DNA from: Nageia nagi
Lineage: Eukaryota > Pinophyta
Length of the DNA: 64,000 nt
Assembly (NCBI GenBank): GCA_050084985.1
Contig: JBITNC010000001.1
Span: forward strand, 60,326,001-60,390,000
Direction: 5' to 3'
In this document: positions 11,888 to 23,759 of the stretch, piece by piece
Position numbering within the stretch: position 1 is the first letter of the stretch
Layout of the letters: the number at the start of each line of letters is the position of its first letter
Translations under genes and position numbers: made by a program
The notes under the pieces: model-generated
Databases searched by the model: none
What the model was told of the DNA's origin: nothing
Seen by the model: only the letters and a program-made list of their open reading frames with translations

Positions 11888-12480
11888 AAGAATATGCAAA
11901 ATTACCAAAAGTTTATGCCACAATACCTTGCCTAAATACCATGTTTCAATTTCTCATGATGATTTCTTACTAAACATGGAGATAATCTTCATTGATGAAT
12001 GCAGCTGAATAGAAACCCTTGATGATACATTTCTTGCCATAACAACTAGTTGGTAGAACTCCCACAAAAACAATTTAGAATCTTGGGATCAAATTTGACA
12101 ACATATGAAGCTATGGTTTGAACTATTAGAATCAACCAAAGATCTAGTGTAGTCATATTTTGGCAATTTCAGCCCATTTTAACACATAAAATTGCATAAA
12201 AGAATGAAGACAAAAGGGAACTCACAAATGCTATATGGGGGTCCATGTATTATAATGGACACTTGAAACCATCCCTAAATCATTATACATTGAACAAGAA
12301 TTAAGGAGAGGAACAATAGGGACTTCTTAAAATCAAAGAATTATTATTTTTATCCTCAGATGGTGCCATAACTATGTTCACCAAGTCCTTCCCCAAATAA
12401 GTACTACCTTACCTTCAACCAACATTAGAGTAGTTTGTCCTTCCAAATTGTGGTTTCTAGTTGCAAGATATATCTCTTCT
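11888..12480. repeat. Repeat D, copy 1
   Basis: Matches 56848-57480 over nearly its whole length (shared AGAATATGCAAAATTACC at the start and CTTACCTTCAACC near the end) apart from small indels and a roughly 80-bp gap near 12320. A third partial copy is at 47811-47980. Copy 2 sits next to a gypsy gag remnant on the minus strand, so D is probably gypsy gag or downstream sequence. Minus-strand frames of the copies share GKDLVN and DKNNS stretches. Confidence 0.75.
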
Positions 12481-13036
12481 ATGACAAGCCCATTGGTAGC
12501 CTTGAAATTACCTCCTTGCAATACCCTTGGTGCCATAACCTAAAAGAGAAGATAAGCTCCTAGTTAGGAATCAATGGTTTTAACTTATTATCAATAAAAT
12601 CTTTATTATAGATTGGAACAATTTATGCTTATTGGTAATAAAATCATCATCATTATTATTTTGTGAAAATATTGCTTATAAATTCATTAAATGAAAGAAT
12701 GAATACAAAAAAAATATGACAAGTTACTGATTAAGTATGGATATTCTGACTTATGTAAGTTAGATGTCTTCTTCAAATATTTTAGAATACCTAATCTAAA
12801 CATTTGTGATTGTTTTGAAATACATATCAAAATCTTTTATACTACTTCAAAAATTGAATGAATCTTTCATTGAAAATCAATAAGCACATGTCCTTGCAAA
12901 GCCCAAATAAAATAGAGACTCATGCCATATTCCAACTAGATGAGAGGGATAGTGACAAGTGTCACCAAGGAGAGCTACATTCCACTAGATTTGGCCTCCA
13001 ACTAAACAAGAAAGAATTTGATCTAGACTTCATCAC
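12481..13036. other. AT-rich sequence without recognisable gene
   Basis: No open frame of note. The part nearest 13036 may be the 3' remainder of the LINE whose body resumes at 42783, because element E splits them. No convincing LINE peptide is readable here. Confidence 0.4.
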
Positions 13037-14086
13037 TGTAATGTCCATTTTTGGTAATTCTAAAAATAATCATAGGAAAATTTAAGAACACACCAAATAT
13101 GGATGTTGAAGAATCACACTTGATATTATTAATGCTCAAATGATGAAGTACAATTCTCAACAAGCATCCAAAAGGGCCCCTAGGGCTAGAAAAATCACTC
13201 TAAGTCATAAAATATGGCCAAAAGGGATAGATATTTTACTAGCCAAATCTGATGCTCCAAGATACTCCAAAACACTCCCATTAGATAACATCACACTACT
13301 ATGGCCTCTAGCCCTCGAATTTGGATGTTGAAGGTCTTCACAAGGTTGGAAAGAGCTTAATGAGGCTTCATCAAGGGCACAAAGACTTGATGAGGCTTTT
13401 AATCCTCCTTAGGGCATAAAGAGCTTGAGGCTTCCCAATCAAGTAGAAATTGATGGCAAATGGCCACAATCATAAGAAGAAGAATGGATAATCAATGATA
13501 GTCTTCTCTCCATGCATCCACATATATTATAGATAGGTGCCTCATCCTCAAGCTCTATGAGATCTTCACAATCACTCCTTATGATCCCAATAATCACCTA
13601 TAATGCAAGAAAAATATCTAACTGTTAGTAAACACTCCTAACTACCTTAAGGAGGAAACTACCACACATTGGGGATCATAATTGCTCCTTAGAATTATGC
13701 ACATAACTAATACACTCTCCTAGATCTATTCCAAATACTCCTACGTACACTAGAAGAGGGATGTCTCTCTAAGTGGCCCAGTGGGACCATTACAATATAT
13801 AATGACTACATATCCCAAAAAGAAAGACGTCACACCAAGATATCTGCTCTAACAAAAGATAATTGTGAATTTCCATGTATATGACTATAAAGTTCTAGGT
13901 CAGGACACAAACCTCTAAGCATAATATTTCCTTTGTTTCTTGATGGAACCCCATCATGTAACTTGTCAAAACATTTGACACAAGATTCTATATCCATTCA
14001 AGAAGATGAATCATCAATCCATGGCTTGTTGCATAAGTATGTAATAAAATATGTTTTTATGTAATTTCCCATTTTGGGACATTACA
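13037..14086 (-). repeat. Element E 3' LTR
   Basis: 1,050 bp with inverted ends TGTAATGTCC/GGGACATTACA. Matches the split LTR at 15955-16637 plus 42449-42782. Confidence 0.82.
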
Positions 14087-14102
14087 ATTTTTCCCCTCCC
14101 AA
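14087..14102 (-). promoter_or_regulatory. Element E polypurine tract
   Basis: The minus strand reads GGGAGGGGAAAAAAT directly against the LTR start. Confidence 0.75.
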
Positions 14103-14214
14103 AATTGTGTGTCCTCAAGCTATTCCGATACAATATCACTATCATTAGGCTAAAACTAACTATGATTCTTGGATCCTAAATCCATGTCAAAGGAGTAGGT
14201 CCATCATGTTGCTA

Positions 14215-14964
14215 TTATGCCATTATCTCCTTAATGAACAAGGGTCCAAAGGCAATATCAACATGTAAAGACACACATCTCCAAATATCTATCAAAGCTT
14301 CATAAGGATATATTAAATCCACCAACTCCTCTACACACTTATTTGTGATGCAAATCTGATTAAAAATGGAAATATTAACCATTTCTCCCCTACAAAGATC
14401 AACAAGTACATGATACTCAGGTTTGAAATAAGAATCAATGTGCAATGGTTTGGAATCAATCCTCCAAGTGTTCCATACATCATACAAGCACATGATAATA
14501 ATATCCACATTTGATAAGGAAGTTGCAAACATTGGATCTTTAAAGAGGACTCCAAATTGCATAAGAAATGTCATCCATGAGGTCTCCAACTGTGTACTAA
14601 TAACATTTAAAAATTCAACCCATAAAATGTTAACAACAATCCATGCAATGTCCCTATCCTCCTCATAATAAACAATAGTCAACTCATCATCCATTACAGC
14701 CACTATTATATGGATGAGAACCCTCTTATCATCATAGAAAGGTACTACAATAGTACACTCACCAACCACAATCAAAACTTCATCAAATGCAACCCATAAC
14801 AAGTTAAAAATAATTCTTGAAACATCATGCAAATATACTACAACAATGCATCCATCAACAACACCATATACACCATCATGTGCAACATCAAAATAGTTAG
14901 AAAATATAGTCCCTATCATGTAGACAACAAACCCTTTACTCATGCCAAACACAATAGTTAACAT
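14215..14964 (-). CDS. Unrecognised 249-codon open frame in element E
   Basis: The only sizeable open frame inside E. I do not recognise it. It is hydrophobic, rich in I, V, F and D, with loosely repeated phrases (NLLWVAFDEV, NILWVEFLNV) suggesting an underlying diverged tandem repeat rather than a folded enzyme. It has no retroelement motif. It lies just downstream (3') in E, close to the polypurine tract. It may be a chance open frame in repetitive DNA. Confidence 0.25.
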   Translation of the reverse strand: MLTIVFGMSKGFVVYMIGTIFSNYFDVAHDGVYGVVDGCIVVVYLHDVSRIIFNLLWVAFDEVLIVVGECTIVVPFYDDKRVLIHIIVAVMDDELTIVYYEEDRDIAWIVVNILWVEFLNVISTQLETSWMTFLMQFGVLFKDPMFATSLSNVDIIIMCLYDVWNTWRIDSKPLHIDSYFKPEYHVLVDLCRGEMVNISIFNQICITNKCVEELVDLIYPYEALIDIWRCVSLHVDIAFGPLFIKEIMA

Positions 14965-15940
14965 GTCATCAAATGCAATCCTAATGCCTATGGAAAATGT
15001 AATCCATGATTTTGGATCCCTTTCTCCAAGGGTTTGATTTCAAAGTCAAATTCAAACCTCCTTGATCTGTTATCCAATTCAGACAATATTTGTTTCTTAT
15101 TACTATTGTCATAAAAATTAGAATTGCTTTCATACCTTTTTGGGGTGTCATCATGGTAGATCCAAGTATCATAATAGTGAAAATGATGCCTTAGATGGTG
15201 GGAATCGCTCTCCCAAGCTGATATCTCTTGGATCTTATGTTCTTAATCCCAAGATTCCTCTTTTACTCCAATGTCCATCCTTTGAGTCATCACAATTTTG
15301 GGAGAATGGATCTCATGCCTTAGATTTGGATGTCATAAATTACCTTGCTTTGGATATGGTCCTTTCTCCTTATTTTCTCCCAATGAGAACCCATGCCCCA
15401 AGTTTCTTTGCTCTAGATCTAGTAGTTTCACCTTCTCCTTCCACCTTAAGAGCTCCAAATAAATTTCAAAATAAACTTGATTTTTGAAATCTTCATAATT
15501 GGATTTATACTCCTATAAAAGGGCATTTAACTCTGCAAGTGTCTCCCAACTTAGATCTTCTTCCTCATACCATAGCTTAGCTTGGTACAACCAAGTTGAA
15601 GGTGATGGGTGATAAGAAAAACTATCTCCTTCCCTTGGATCTCTTACAGATCATGATCTATGCAAAAAGGAATCTCCTCCCCCTAAATCTCATTTTTGTG
15701 CAAATCTAGATCTAGGAAGATGTAGAGGTATCTTCTCCTCTAGATCTCGCCTAACTTAGTACTCATTTGGGTGAGAAAACATTTCCCTAGCCGCAATACT
15801 CCCACATGTTGGATGAGAATTTCCCCTATGCATGTCATCAAGAAAACCCTTCACCATATCTATTGTTGCATCCAACTTCTCAATTCTTTCCCTATATCTC
15901 GTTGATGTGTCTCTCCATTCCCACAAGTTGACAAGGTTTT
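14965..15940 (-). other. Element E 5' interior, gag-like remnant possible
   Basis: Directly after the primer site the minus strand reads RYRERIEKLDATIDMVKGF and then SHPTCGSIAAREMFSHPNEY, a coiled-coil-like stretch such as often opens a gypsy gag, then a stop. The rest (about 14970-15780) shows only short frames. Confidence 0.4.
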
Positions 15941-15953
15941 GGATCTAATACCA
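15941..15953 (-). promoter_or_regulatory. Element E primer binding site
   Basis: The minus strand reads TGGTATTAGATCC, one base from the LTR end. It differs from the tRNA-iMet site (TGGTATCAGAGCC) by two bases. Confidence 0.75.
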
Positions 15954-15954
15954 T

Positions 15955-16637
15955 TGTAATGTTCCTTTTTGGGAATTTTTAGGAATTCCAAAAATAATCA
16001 TAGGAAATTCAAGAACACACCAAATATAGATGCCAAAGAATCAGATGTGATATTATTAATGCTCGAATTATGAAGTGCAATGTTCAACAAGCATCCAAAA
16101 GGGCCTTAAGGATGGACAAATCACCCTAAATCGCAAAAGATGACCCAAAGGGATAGATGTTTGGCTTATTCACTAGAACTAATGCTCCAAGATACTCCAA
16201 AACACTCCCATTGGTTGATGTCACACTGCTAGGGCCTATAAATCTTGAATATGGATGCAGAAGGTCTTTACAAGGTTTGGCAAGAGATTAATGAGGTTCC
16301 ATCAAGGGCATGAAGGCTTGATGAGGCTTTTGATCCTCCATAGGGCACAAAGAGATTGAGGCTCCCCAATCTAATAGAAAATGATGGCAAATGGCCATGA
16401 TCACAAGAAGAAGAATGGATAATAAATGATAATCTTCTCTCCATGCATCCACCTATCTTATAGCTAGATGTCTCATTCTTAAGCTCTTTGAAATCTCCAT
16501 AATCATTCCTTGGGATCCCAATAATCACCTATAATGCAAGACATACATCTAAATGCTAGTAAACACTCCTAACTACCTCAAGGAGGAAAACATCCTACGT
16601 ACCCCTAAATCTATTCCAAATACTCCCATGCACCCCT
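15955..16637 (-). repeat. Element E 5' LTR, first part
   Basis: Aligns with 13037 onward (shared CCAAGATACTCCAAAACACT). Interrupted by element C at 16638. Confidence 0.82.
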
Positions 16638-17136
16638 TGTTGGAATGTATAATGCATTATTGTAAAGGTTTGTATCAAATCTTCTATGTAAAGTTCACTA
16701 ATACTTAAGGGTATCATTTGGTATCTTAAGTATTTAAGTTAATATGATAATGTAACTTGTCCTACACTCCATGTCATGAGCATGCCCCTTGGGTAAAAGG
16801 ATGTGCATGTCATGCTTTTCTACATTAGATAAAAGGGTGATCCAAAGAGGGATTTTGGCCTATAAATAGAAGGCTCCCTCTTTGTGATCACATACCAATT
16901 GTGGAGTAAAGTTATGCTATAGGATAGTGGTTAGGAGAAAAGAGTAGGAGAACTATAAGAGTTCATATTTGTTAAGAAGAGAGATCTAGTTAGTGGATGT
17001 ACTCCTAGTTGGAGGAACCACTTACATCTTTTGTTATCTTTGTGAGATTGCTTTGTGTGATAGTTAGATGTGAATTGAGATCTTTCATGTGATCTTAGTA
17101 GTTTAGGATTGTTCATGTTATAGTTCAATTCTTTTA
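16638..17136 (+). repeat. Element C 5' LTR (499 bp)
   Basis: Starts TGTTGGAATG and ends TTCTTTTA (the 3' copy ends TTCTTTCA). TATA box TATAAATAG at 16861-16869. Confidence 0.92.
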
Positions 17137-17138
17137 TT

Positions 17139-17150
17139 TGGTATCAGAGC
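17139..17150 (+). promoter_or_regulatory. Element C primer binding site (tRNA-iMet)
   Basis: TGGTATCAGAGC two bases after the 5' LTR, matching A and T. Confidence 0.93.
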
Positions 17151-17252
17151 CACTTCGAGCCTCCTCTTCACATCCTTGTTTGGTGACTCATCTGCAACTT
17201 GGAGGATTTCATTCTTAAACCTACTCTTCATTGTGAGTAAACCTAAAAGAAG

Positions 17253-20200
17253 GTATAACCCACCTTCAATTTATTTGGCTCATTTTACTAACATATATGT
17301 TACATGCTAGTTCATTTTTTTTGAGAAAATTTTTTAATAGCAATTCAATGTAATTGTTATTCATACTGACAATCTCTATGCTAGTTACAATTTTTTGGTT
17401 ACAAAATTGCTCAAATTTTTTTTTGCCTACCTTAGTTCTTCTATTAAAAATTATATTTGTATTCTACAATTATTTTTTAATGCTATAACAAAGGAAGGCA
17501 ATTGTATTTTTACTACCATTTAATAAAATTATTGCCATTTTTTTTCAAATAATTATAAATGGTGTATTCATGCAAAAAGCAAAAAAAGTACTTTTTAAAA
17601 TGAGTCCATCCTGTTTCAAAAAAAACTTATAAAAGTAATATTTTATTATAAAGTTGATAAATATATTATATATATATATATATAATGAAAAAAACTTTAT
17701 TATTATTATTTTTTATATACGCAATTTTTTAAGAGGTAATGTTTTTAAAAGTGGTGGAGGTTGGTGGTGATGGTAGCAGTGGTAGTGGCTTAAACTGATA
17801 ATGGTAATGGTAGTGGCAATGGTTTGAAGCAGTGATAGCAATAGTGATAGTGGTTTGAAGCGGCCCCCTCTCTACTTCGTTGCGACCCTTTGCTCCATTG
17901 TGGTGCCCCCCTCTCCTCCACCACCCTTTGAACATCGATGAGACTGCTCCTCCCATCCACCATTGGTGTGACTACACCTCCCATTGACCACTAATGCGAT
18001 TGCCCTCCTATCCACCATTTATTTGCATTCTTTTTAAAACCCTTGATGCATGCAAGAAAGATGAATTAATATGGTTGTTATCCTACCCATGGCTTGTAAA
18101 AAAGCCCTGGTGAGCTATCCAAAGGCCCACATGATTGTCCTCTTGTATTTAATGAAGCCCTTGCTACCCCTTCTAGTCTCTTTCACCACAACTAGCAGCC
18201 ATCAACCAATCTAATCCCTCTCCTCTTGGTCACCCAATCATATCCCTTCATGTGGATTCTCCTCCACCCTCACAACCCAGTGATCTACCCTTTGGAATGG
18301 CCAATGATCAAGTGTGCTACACATTATTTGGAGCAAAGAACTATTCCTCCACCCACTATAGCACTCTCTCACATCAAGCATGACATCTCCTTTGCCCTCG
18401 CAACCCTCTTAGTTCTCCTATGCATGGCCTCCTTTCTCCTCTTGATTACTTTTGTTTTATTCCAAAATTAGCTTTCATGTCTAACAAAAAACTTGTCACA
18501 ACAACATTCGAATGAAAACCCTTCTTATGCATCACCTTGTCTGACCTCACAGCCCACTTTGGCCCTCGTTGCCTCTCCTCCTTCCCCTTGCATGCTCGAC
18601 CACATGCCTCCTCTTTGTGGCTTCTTTCCTTAAAAAAATAAAAATAAAAAAAATAATGGCTTCTCTTCTTACTCAAAATTGATGCATGCAATTCTCATCC
18701 ACTTTATTTGCATTTAATTGTGGGTACTCATTAGCCATTAAGTTTTTATTGAGTAAAGTATGGATCACTTGTTTACATATAATTTCTTACAAGAGGAAGA
18801 GTAATTTCTTTAGTCTCCCATTTATTATGTTGTCCTTTCATAATAATTTCCTTTTTTTTGGGGGGAGGGCATTTTTTTTACCTCTTTAAAATTTAAAGAA
18901 TTAATTTTTGTTAGGGGTAGAAATATTTTTTAAAGGCTTAAAATAAACATTTGATAGTGTTAATACTTTCTAAAAGATCTCTTCTAAATGTTTAAAGTGT
19001 TAAAAGGAAGAATTTTTTATACTAAGGTTATCTTTCCTTAAGTACTTTGAAAATATTTTTAGCCTTAACAAAAAAGTGAGGAGACAAATTATTAAGAGAT
19101 CCTACTTTAGCTACTTGAATCTTTTTAGTAAGTTGTAACTTAGATAAAGTAGCATTTTACCTTCTCATATTACTTAAGTAAAAGAGGTATTTTTACTAAT
19201 GCTATTGATTTTAAGTAACAAAAGAAAGAAAAAAGGGAAAATTTTTATGATTTTTTTTAATTTCCTTATGCAAAGTGATGGGATGGACTTATGCAAGTTA
19301 AGAGAATGATGCATGGAATATTTGATGGGATATTTTTAATTTTCAAATTATGGGAATGATGCATTTGATGCCTTTCTTATTCAAAATGATGAATATCTCA
19401 AAAGTATTTATTACTTATGCAAAGTTAATAAATGAACATGTGCAAAATATGGACTTGTGTAAAGATGTCCTTTAGGGGTTAGTAAACAAAATCCATTGAA
19501 CACGTAGGTTTTAAATTTTGAATGGATGATGTTTTATTTATGCTTTTTTTTTATGTTTTGTTTTTTGCTTTATTTACTTACGCAAAAATTGCAAACATTG
19601 ATATGAGCAGCCCCTAAAATGAACACATTTGCATGTACATTCTGCAACATGACTTGTTTGAAGAGTCATGAGGTGAGGATAGATGGATTGAAGCTTTTAA
19701 GTCTGATGATCCAAGTGGTGAAAAGTTCGTATTTCTCAATTGCCTCTAAGTTTTCTATTGGTTTGGACATAACTCTATTAGATGAAAAAATATGTGTAGT
19801 GATACCACATGTTCACACGTTTATTTAGGGATTATCCTAATAACCTAAGAGGACAACTTGAAACCTAATCAAGATTAATAATTTGATCTATCCAATAAAT
19901 ATCAAAACCTTAGAAAATAGCTAGTACTTCTCCTTGTGAGAGTATATTGCTACCCAAGGAGAAGTGGCTAAGGATTATTAGGACTTGGGCTCTTCTTGTA
20001 TGGACATCCAAGTGAAGATCTAATTTTAGATAAGAAAATAAGCTTCAACAATGTCACTCTACATCTACAGTTCTCGAGATGAGAAATGTATTTGGGTACA
20101 TGAGTTATTATTTGAATTGTAAAACATTTGCATTTATGAATCAAATCAAACATGTCTTTAGTGTTAAATGTAACATTTATTATTTACTTGGTTAAAACTT

Positions 20201-20256
20201 AATATTTAATATTGTTTATTGAAACCACATGCTTATTATTTCACATTCTTATGTAG
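17253..20256 (+). other. Element C leader (possible leader intron) with conserved block and private cargo
   Basis: Begins at AAG|GTATAACC and ends ATGTAG just before the gag ATG, as in A and T. A GTGAGT donor-like site also lies at about 17233. AT-rich start with a (TA)n run near 17670. The private middle (about 17700-18890) holds a GGT/AGTGG-rich purine stretch (17750-17870) and a short hydrophobic frame of 81 codons at 18226-18471 that I do not recognise. The 3' part (19465-20045) aligns with the leader block of T and A and contains a perfect 11-bp hairpin stem, ACTTCTCCTTG (19926) with CAAGGAGAAGT (19955). Confidence 0.6.
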
Positions 20257-20259
20257 CAA

Positions 20260-21099
20260 ATGAAAGAATCTTCTTTATCTAAACACATTCTTGATGGTTC
20301 CAACTATGGGATTTAAGAACCTCGAATGAGAGCTGAATTGTAGGTAAAAAGATTTTAGCAAATAGTGAATGAGAACCTTGTATCTCCTACAGATGAGAAG
20401 GCACTAAAAGCTTACAACATAAAGAATGAGTTGGCAACCTCCATGATTTACCGTGTAGTTTCATATGATGTGCTCCTGATGATTTCCTCTTCAATCTTAG
20501 CAAAGGAAGCATGGGATAAGCTTAAACAAATCTACTTTATTTCAACCTTTTCAAGAAGGCTTACCATTGTTTAAAAGTTGCTTTATCTTGTCAAGGGGAA
20601 GATGAAAATGTGGTTATCTATTTGAATAAAATCATTGACCTAAAGATCTAACTTGTTGCTTATGGATGCAATTGGATCAATGATGAGTTCATAGTTTTCA
20701 TCATTCTTCAAAATTTTTCTTCAGAGTTTGGAAACTTTGTTATAGTTATGAAAATAAGGTTTGATGATGAAGAAGTCCTCTCCTTTGAGAACCTTTCTAA
20801 GAACCTATTGAAGCATGAGGAAACCTTTAACAATAAGGTGTTGATTTCTTCTTCTAAAGATAATAATGTTGCTCTTGGAGCAACCAAAACTCCTTTCAAA
20901 AAGAAGTTCAACCATAAAAATTTTTTTATCTTTCTTCTTTAAAAAGGTTTGAGAAAAGAGGTAATGGCTCAAACAGCAATAAGAACAACAAAAACAACAA
21001 CCATAAGAGTAGAAATAATGGCAATAACCATTTCAAGTAAAGAGATGGAAAAGACAAAGTAAACAATCCATATCCTAAGAAAAAGTTTGATAGTAATTG
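20260..21099 (+). pseudogene. Element C gag, N-terminal part
   Basis: The ATG at 20260 follows the conserved TAG acceptor-like site. Peptide blocks match T gag: HILDGSNYGI, NELATSMIYR, LMISSSILAKEAWDKLKQIY, FENLSKNLLKHEETFNNK. At least a dozen stops and shifts are present (open pieces 20365-20574 and 20748-20942). It ends in KKKFDSN at the T insertion. The zinc knuckle continues at 38202. Confidence 0.88.
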
Positions 21100-21599
21100 T
21101 GTTAGAATTTGTAATGAAATATTGTGAATATCTAAACTCCTTGTAAATTCAATTAATCACTTAAGGTATGTAGATACCTTAAGTGATTAATAGAATTCTT
21201 TAATGTATAGACTTTGACTTTACCAAAGAGTTAGTTGGTAGGTTGAAGTTTGGTGGTACATTTAATGTAACCCTAACCTTACCCTTGGGTTAAAGGAAGG
21301 TTAGGGAGGTGCTCTCAACCTATAAATAGAGGGCCTCTCCTCATGTAAATAAATCTAAGTTTTGAGTAAGATTACTCTACTTGGTTGTGTAGGAGAGAGC
21401 TAGAGAATAGTTGTAAGAGAGACATAGATTTGAGAATAAGAGAACTAGTTGTGGATGTACTCCCAAGGAGGGAGGAACCACATTATATTGGTGTCATATT
21501 GTGTGAATGATGTTCTTAGAATTATAGATGTGTTATCTTGTGTACACTTGAGTTTCCTAGTCTAAGGTCCTAGAGGATTTGTTTAGATCAAATCCTTCA
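21100..21599 (+). repeat. T LTR1 (500 bp)
   Basis: Starts TGTTAGAATTTG and ends AAATCCTTCA. TATA box TATAAATAG at 21321-21329 should start the transcript. Confidence 0.95.
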
Positions 21600-21601
21600 T
21601 T

Positions 21602-21613
21602 TGGTATCAGAGC
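21602..21613 (+). promoter_or_regulatory. T unit 1 primer binding site (tRNA-iMet)
   Basis: TGGTATCAGAGC two bases after LTR1. Confidence 0.94.
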
Positions 21614-22339
21614 TACGTTGAGGAAGCTCTTTTGGTGTGGAAGCTACATCTTGGAAGTGCTTCATCCTTCTCAACTTTGGAGATCTTCATTCTTCATTGT
21701 GAGGTAAAAGGTTTGCAAAGGTATAACCTTCTATCCTTCTTTAACAAAGTTTATTATGATACTAATCTTTGTATGATTATGCTAGCTCAATGTCTTAGCA
21801 ATACCATAATATATTTTTGCTATTCCCTTCTTACTAACAAACTTTTATGTTAGTAATCTATTTTTAATGTACAAAGAAAATTTTTTTTCTTTTGAGCAAA
21901 AATATATTATGCTAGCATCTAATTGAAAAGATTTTTTACAATAGTCTTTTGTGAACAATATCAAAAAAAAGGAGGAAGGTGCAATTTGTTTTTGAAATAA
22001 AGTGGAGGACTTTATTTACAAGTTTTTTTTTGAAATATTTACACAATTTTTTTTAACTTTGGTTAAAACAAAATTATATATATATATATATTTCTATTTT
22101 GTTTTTTAACATTGTTTAAAACAAAATTATATATATATATTTTTAAATCTATTTAAAATAACAAAATATATGTATATTTTTTTGTTTTACATCAAAATTG
22201 TGGTATATATTATATTTTTATATTTTAAATTCATTTAAAATATAATCAAAAAATATATATAGTGGGCAGGTCAAGGCAAATTAAATACATTAAATCATAT
22301 ACCATGTTAAATAATTCGGGGGGGGATCATTAAAATAAA

Positions 22340-23119
22340 ATGATTCATGAACTATTAGGCGGGTTCAAACGACGTGCGCGCCACCTCCGCCGTGCCACTC
22401 GCGCCACCGCCCCCCGGCGCGCCGGCGCACCCCACCACCCCCCGCGCGGCCACCGCGCGGCCACCTCCTCGCGCGCTCTCCGCCCTCCTCCCTGGTGGCT
22501 CTGCCCCTGCGACCACCTCCACCTCCTCTCTCCTCCTCGCAGGACTGTCTATTCTCATTGCAGGCTCATTCGTAGGAATGTTCGTCACACTTGTTGGAGC
22601 ATTTACAGGAAATCCGATCATCATAGGAGCCGGAATAGGAAGACCAATGACTTCTGTGGTCTCTGGAGGAGGAATACTGATGCTAGGAAACCCTCCCGAC
22701 AATCCAGTCCAACCTCTCACGCGCGCGACTGGTTGCATCCTCCCGCGCGCGCAGCCTCATCCGCAGCTCCTCCGCTCCCGCTCGTCACGCGCCACCTCCG
22801 CCCGGGCTCCCTCCTCGCTCACCTGCATTGTCTCCTCAGGCCACGCACATTTTGTTTTGAAACGATACCTGCTCACACCCGCACCGGCTGTGCATCCATC
22901 CTCGTCCTCGCATGCTTGCCAACCTCACAGCCAGCTAACGTCTTCTCCTCCCTCTCCTCCTCAGCTCCTCCTCTCTGGTCAGCCTCCTGCACAAGTCTCC
23001 ACTTCCTCTTTTCCCACCACCTCCATTGGATGTCTTCTAAGCCTCCATATCCGTCATTACAACTTGCACACCTCCTTCTTAAGCATTTAATTTTTTTACA
23101 AGTCAATTGCTCCCATTAA
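22340..23119 (+). other. GC-rich cargo of T unit 1 with overlapping open frames, unrecognised
   Basis: An island of high GC with CGCGCG runs inside an AT-rich element. Two overlapping plus frames of 259 and 238 codons and one minus frame of 127 codons stay open across it. The 238-codon frame (from 22374) is proline- and alanine-rich at both ends with a hydrophobic glycine-rich middle (about 22540-22700: LSILIAGSFVGMF, IIIGAGIGRPM). I do not recognise it. The middle is less GC-biased than its arms, as if a separate piece. Unit 2 carries it at 30641-31420. It has no counterpart in A or C, so a captured host sequence is possible. Long frames in GC-rich DNA can also arise by chance. Confidence 0.5.
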
Positions 23120-23379
23120 ATGCACTTAGGAGTACTTAAACTCATTTCTTATTTTCTCCTCCAAATTTAATGCTTAATTAAATAACGGTGCACATGCATA
23201 GTAATTTAGTCTAAAGTATGCTATTTTTTAAGTAAATAAGGGAATTTTTTACTTAAAATACATCACTTCTAAGACCAGTCTTAGCATACAAGTTGGTTCT
23301 CTAGGGATAAAACTTTAAGTACCAAAGGGGGGGCCTTGGTATAAATTTTTTACTTAAATTTTATCTAGATGCATGTATT

Positions 23380-23720
23380 TTATTTGAAGACTAAAACATG
23401 CTTAGGACTTAAATTTTTAAATGCATGATGCATGCTTACTTAAAATTTTAAGTCATGATAGAATGCATGTTATAAGTATGCTTACGACTTAAATTTTTAA
23501 TGCATGATGCATGCTTACTTAAGTCATGATAGAATGCATGTTATAAATATGCTTAGGAATTAAATTTGTAATGCATGATGCATGCTTACTTAAATTTTTA
23601 AGTCATGATACAATGCATGTTATGAATTAAATACTAAGTATGCTTAGGACTTAAATTTTTAATGCATGATGCATGCTTACTTAAATTTTTAAGTCATGAT
23701 ATACTAAGTAGGACTTAGTT
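23380..23720 (+). repeat. Leader tandem repeats, T unit 1
   Basis: Four diverged copies of a roughly 85-bp unit built around AATGCATGATGCATGCTTAC and AAGTCATGATA. Repeated at 31680-32020 in unit 2, with traces in A (5540-5690). Confidence 0.7.
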
Positions 23721-23759
23721 CTTATGTTTAATTCATTAAGTGCTTTGAGAAAAATATGA

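Noticed and set aside
17790-17984. Histidine- and leucine-rich minus frames near 17.8 kb
   Set aside because: Produced by a simple GGT/AGTGG repeat; no protein family.
22355-22738. 127-codon minus-strand frame across the GC-rich island
   Set aside because: Probably a shadow frame: CG-rich sequence lacks stops on both strands and the frame ends with the island.
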